Source of the DNA: Bacteroidota bacterium
Lineage (GTDB): Bacteria > Bacteroidota > Bacteroidia > Chitinophagales > Saprospiraceae
NCBI GenBank assembly: GCA_029567325.1
Contig: JAKQLF010000083.1
Coordinates: 1 to 59,768 of the forward strand
Direction: 5' to 3'
Length of the DNA stretch: 59,768 bases
Numbering within the stretch: position 1 is the first letter of the stretch; each line of letters begins with the position of its first letter. This document shows positions 58,488-59,768 of this stretch, piece by piece. The translations under genes were made by a program, and so were the position numbers. Under the pieces are notes generated by a model. The model ran no database searches and was not told where the DNA came from. It saw only the letters and a list, made by a program, of their open reading frames with translations.

Positions 58488-59768
58488 ATGGCTTCAAAAA
58501 TTAAAAAAAGTAAGCCAGAGTCTAAGCCAAAAACCGATCGATCTATAAAAATTGACCGTGCACGAAAATTCGTGGGCTTAACCCTGGTATTGAGTTCTAT
58601 TTATTTAGCTATTGCATTCGCATCCTACCTCTACACTTGGAAGTATGATCAAGATATCGTTTTGAAATTTACTTGGGCAAGTTTTTTCCAATCTGATTTG
58701 ATTGTTCAAAATTGGCTTGGACGCTTTGGTGCGTATATTTCAAATGCATTTTTCTATTGGGGATTTGGTTTACCATCCATTCTATTTATATTGATAGTGA
58801 TGAGGTTGGGAGTTGACCTGCTGCAGAGAAAATCTCTTTTGTCTTGGTTTAGAATGACCAGAAACATCATCGTTTTCGCTGCCTTTTTGTCCTTATTATT
58901 AGAATTTACTTTTAGTAAATCAGCATTTACATGGGGTGGAGCATTTGGTGAAAGCACTTGTTTTTGGTTGACCAATTTCATGGGTAGTGTAGGTTTGTTT
59001 TTTCTCTTATTCTTTACGATTAGTGCATTTTTTATATGGAAATACAACATTAGTTTTGAAAGCCTGACTATGCCAAGTATGAATTTAAGTATTCCAGGTG
59101 CTTCTTTTGTTGAAAATCTTACGGGAAAAATAGCTGCAGGATTCGCAAAGTCAGATGAAGGTGAAGAAGATGTTGAAGAAGAAGTGAAAGGCAAAAATAA
59201 ATTAGACAAAAAAGAAAATAAAGAATCAGAAGCTCCATTAGACGCTAAAAATGGAATTTTTAAAGATAAAAACTTGACAAGCTCAACTATGGACTTCGAT
59301 ATGCCGGAGCCTAGACAGAGAATGCCAATGAAGACGGGAAATAGTTTAGAGATGGAAATTGACAATACGATCGAGGCCGTTCCAAAAACCGATGGTGACG
59401 AATTCATAGTATTGGATGATTTGAGCGACGATGATATCAACGTCGCTCAAAACCCATCTTTGAATGATGTAATACGTGAAAAAACCGCTGAGGATGTCCT
59501 CAATGGTGAGCCTTATGACCCTAAACTGGATTTAAGAAATTACAAGTATCCAACGCTAGATTTGTTGATGGATTATGATGAAGGTAATGTGGAGATTGAT
59601 CGAGAAGAGCTAGAAGCCAACAAAGATCAGATCATCAACACTTTGCTCAATTATAAGATCGAAATCACCAAAATCAGAGCAACGATCGGGCCAACGGTGA
59701 CCTTGTATGAAATTGTTCCAGCACCGGGTGTGAAAATCTCTAAGATCAAAAACTTGGAAGATGATATC
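58488..59768 (+). CDS. ftsK: DNA translocase FtsK (partial, C-terminus outside window)
   Basis: The frame is open from ATG 58488 to the window edge (427 residues). The N-terminal part has a basic start (MASKIKKSKPESKPKTDR) and four hydrophobic segments (about 27-190), followed by an acidic, low-complexity linker (about 215-315) and the beginning of the alpha domain: YPTLDLLMDYDEGNVEIDRE and TRIRAT-like block ITKIRATIGPTVTLYEIVPAPGVKISKI, which is diagnostic of FtsK/SpoIIIE. The ATPase and gamma domains lie beyond the window. It coordinates septum closure with chromosome dimer resolution. Confidence 0.92.
   Translation, partial: MASKIKKSKPESKPKTDRSIKIDRARKFVGLTLVLSSIYLAIAFASYLYTWKYDQDIVLKFTWASFFQSDLIVQNWLGRFGAYISNAFFYWGFGLPSILFILIVMRLGVDLLQRKSLLSWFRMTRNIIVFAAFLSLLLEFTFSKSAFTWGGAFGESTCFWLTNFMGSVGLFFLLFFTISAFFIWKYNISFESLTMPSMNLSIPGASFVENLTGKIAAGFAKSDEGEEDVEEEVKGKNKLDKKENKESEAPLDAKNGIFKDKNLTSSTMDFDMPEPRQRMPMKTGNSLEMEIDNTIEAVPKTDGDEFIVLDDLSDDDINVAQNPSLNDVIREKTAEDVLNGEPYDPKLDLRNYKYPTLDLLMDYDEGNVEIDREELEANKDQIINTLLNYKIEITKIRATIGPTVTLYEIVPAPGVKISKIKNLEDDI

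Overview
The window comes from an AT-rich member of the Bacteroidota, most likely near the Saprospiraceae; the phylum call is firm, the family call is inference. The evidence is: type IX secretion (T9SS) sorting domains (a CHU_C/gliding-type tail at 25595-27421 and a type A tail at 50009-51280), a DoxX/BT_3928-type membrane protein, a bacillithiol deacetylase (BshB1), Bacteroidota-type -7 promoter boxes (TAnnTTTG) upstream of many genes, and a ferredoxin-linked assimilatory sulfur operon typical of the phylum. It looks like a chromosomal core region: housekeeping genes dominate, intergenic spaces are short, and several convergent pairs abut or overlap at their stop codons. The only mobile-type gene is a REP-associated tyrosine transposase (54031-54594). 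No prophage, plasmid, CRISPR array or rRNA is visible.

Layout. 1-11062: partial DoxX protein, bshB1, truC, a LolD-type ATPase, recN, a lipoprotein, a DEAD-box helicase and a large secreted reprolysin-like metalloprotease. 11152-13854: KtrAB-type potassium uptake, then tRNA-Leu(CAA) with its own promoter and terminator. 14040-18070: small membrane/exported ORFs (one probably frameshifted), a Skp/OmpH-like protein, a TspO-like protein, trmD and an FKBP isomerase. 18401-24521: a TonB-dependent receptor, an aldo/keto reductase and a copper module (HMA-AraC-like regulator plus CopA ATPase). 24641-27421: an ECF sigma factor, a membrane-anchored partner and a T9SS cargo protein. 27418-32488: glpK-glpD followed by a rhodanese lipoprotein, a Nudix hydrolase and an enolase-superfamily enzyme. 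32679-36187: ftsX, and opposite it an operon fdx-iscX-kdsC-ubiA-like-maf. 36400-44138: an orphan response regulator and the complete sulfate assimilation operon, transcribed leftward in the order sulfite reductase, cysH, ferredoxin-NADP reductase, DUF2061, cysC, cysD, cysN. 44446-49384: secreted PIG-L protein, a 28-codon ORF, an SSS symporter and a START-domain protein. 49385-54594: coaD, a T9SS repeat protein, cobalamin adenosyltransferase-truA, a DUF1080 lipoprotein and the transposase. 54790-59768: ccmB-ccmC-ccmD-gdh leftward, and the start of ftsK rightward, truncated by the window.

How the genes work together. The sulfur operon covers sulfate activation (CysDN, CysC), APS/PAPS reduction (a [4Fe-4S]-type CysH) and sulfite reduction by a siroheme enzyme, with a ferredoxin-NADP reductase inside the operon; the ferredoxin at 35846-36187 is a possible electron carrier. 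The ccm genes supply part of cytochrome c maturation. GlpK and GlpD convert glycerol to dihydroxyacetone phosphate. Two promoter regions carry long inverted repeats exactly over the -33 box (sulfur operon, ftsK), which makes them the best regulatory candidates in the window. No clearly novel multi-gene system was found; the strongest leads are those operators, the palindrome embedded in the transposase gene, the HMA-AraC copper regulator, the translationally coupled micro-ORF before the symporter and the apparent frameshift at 14040-14497.
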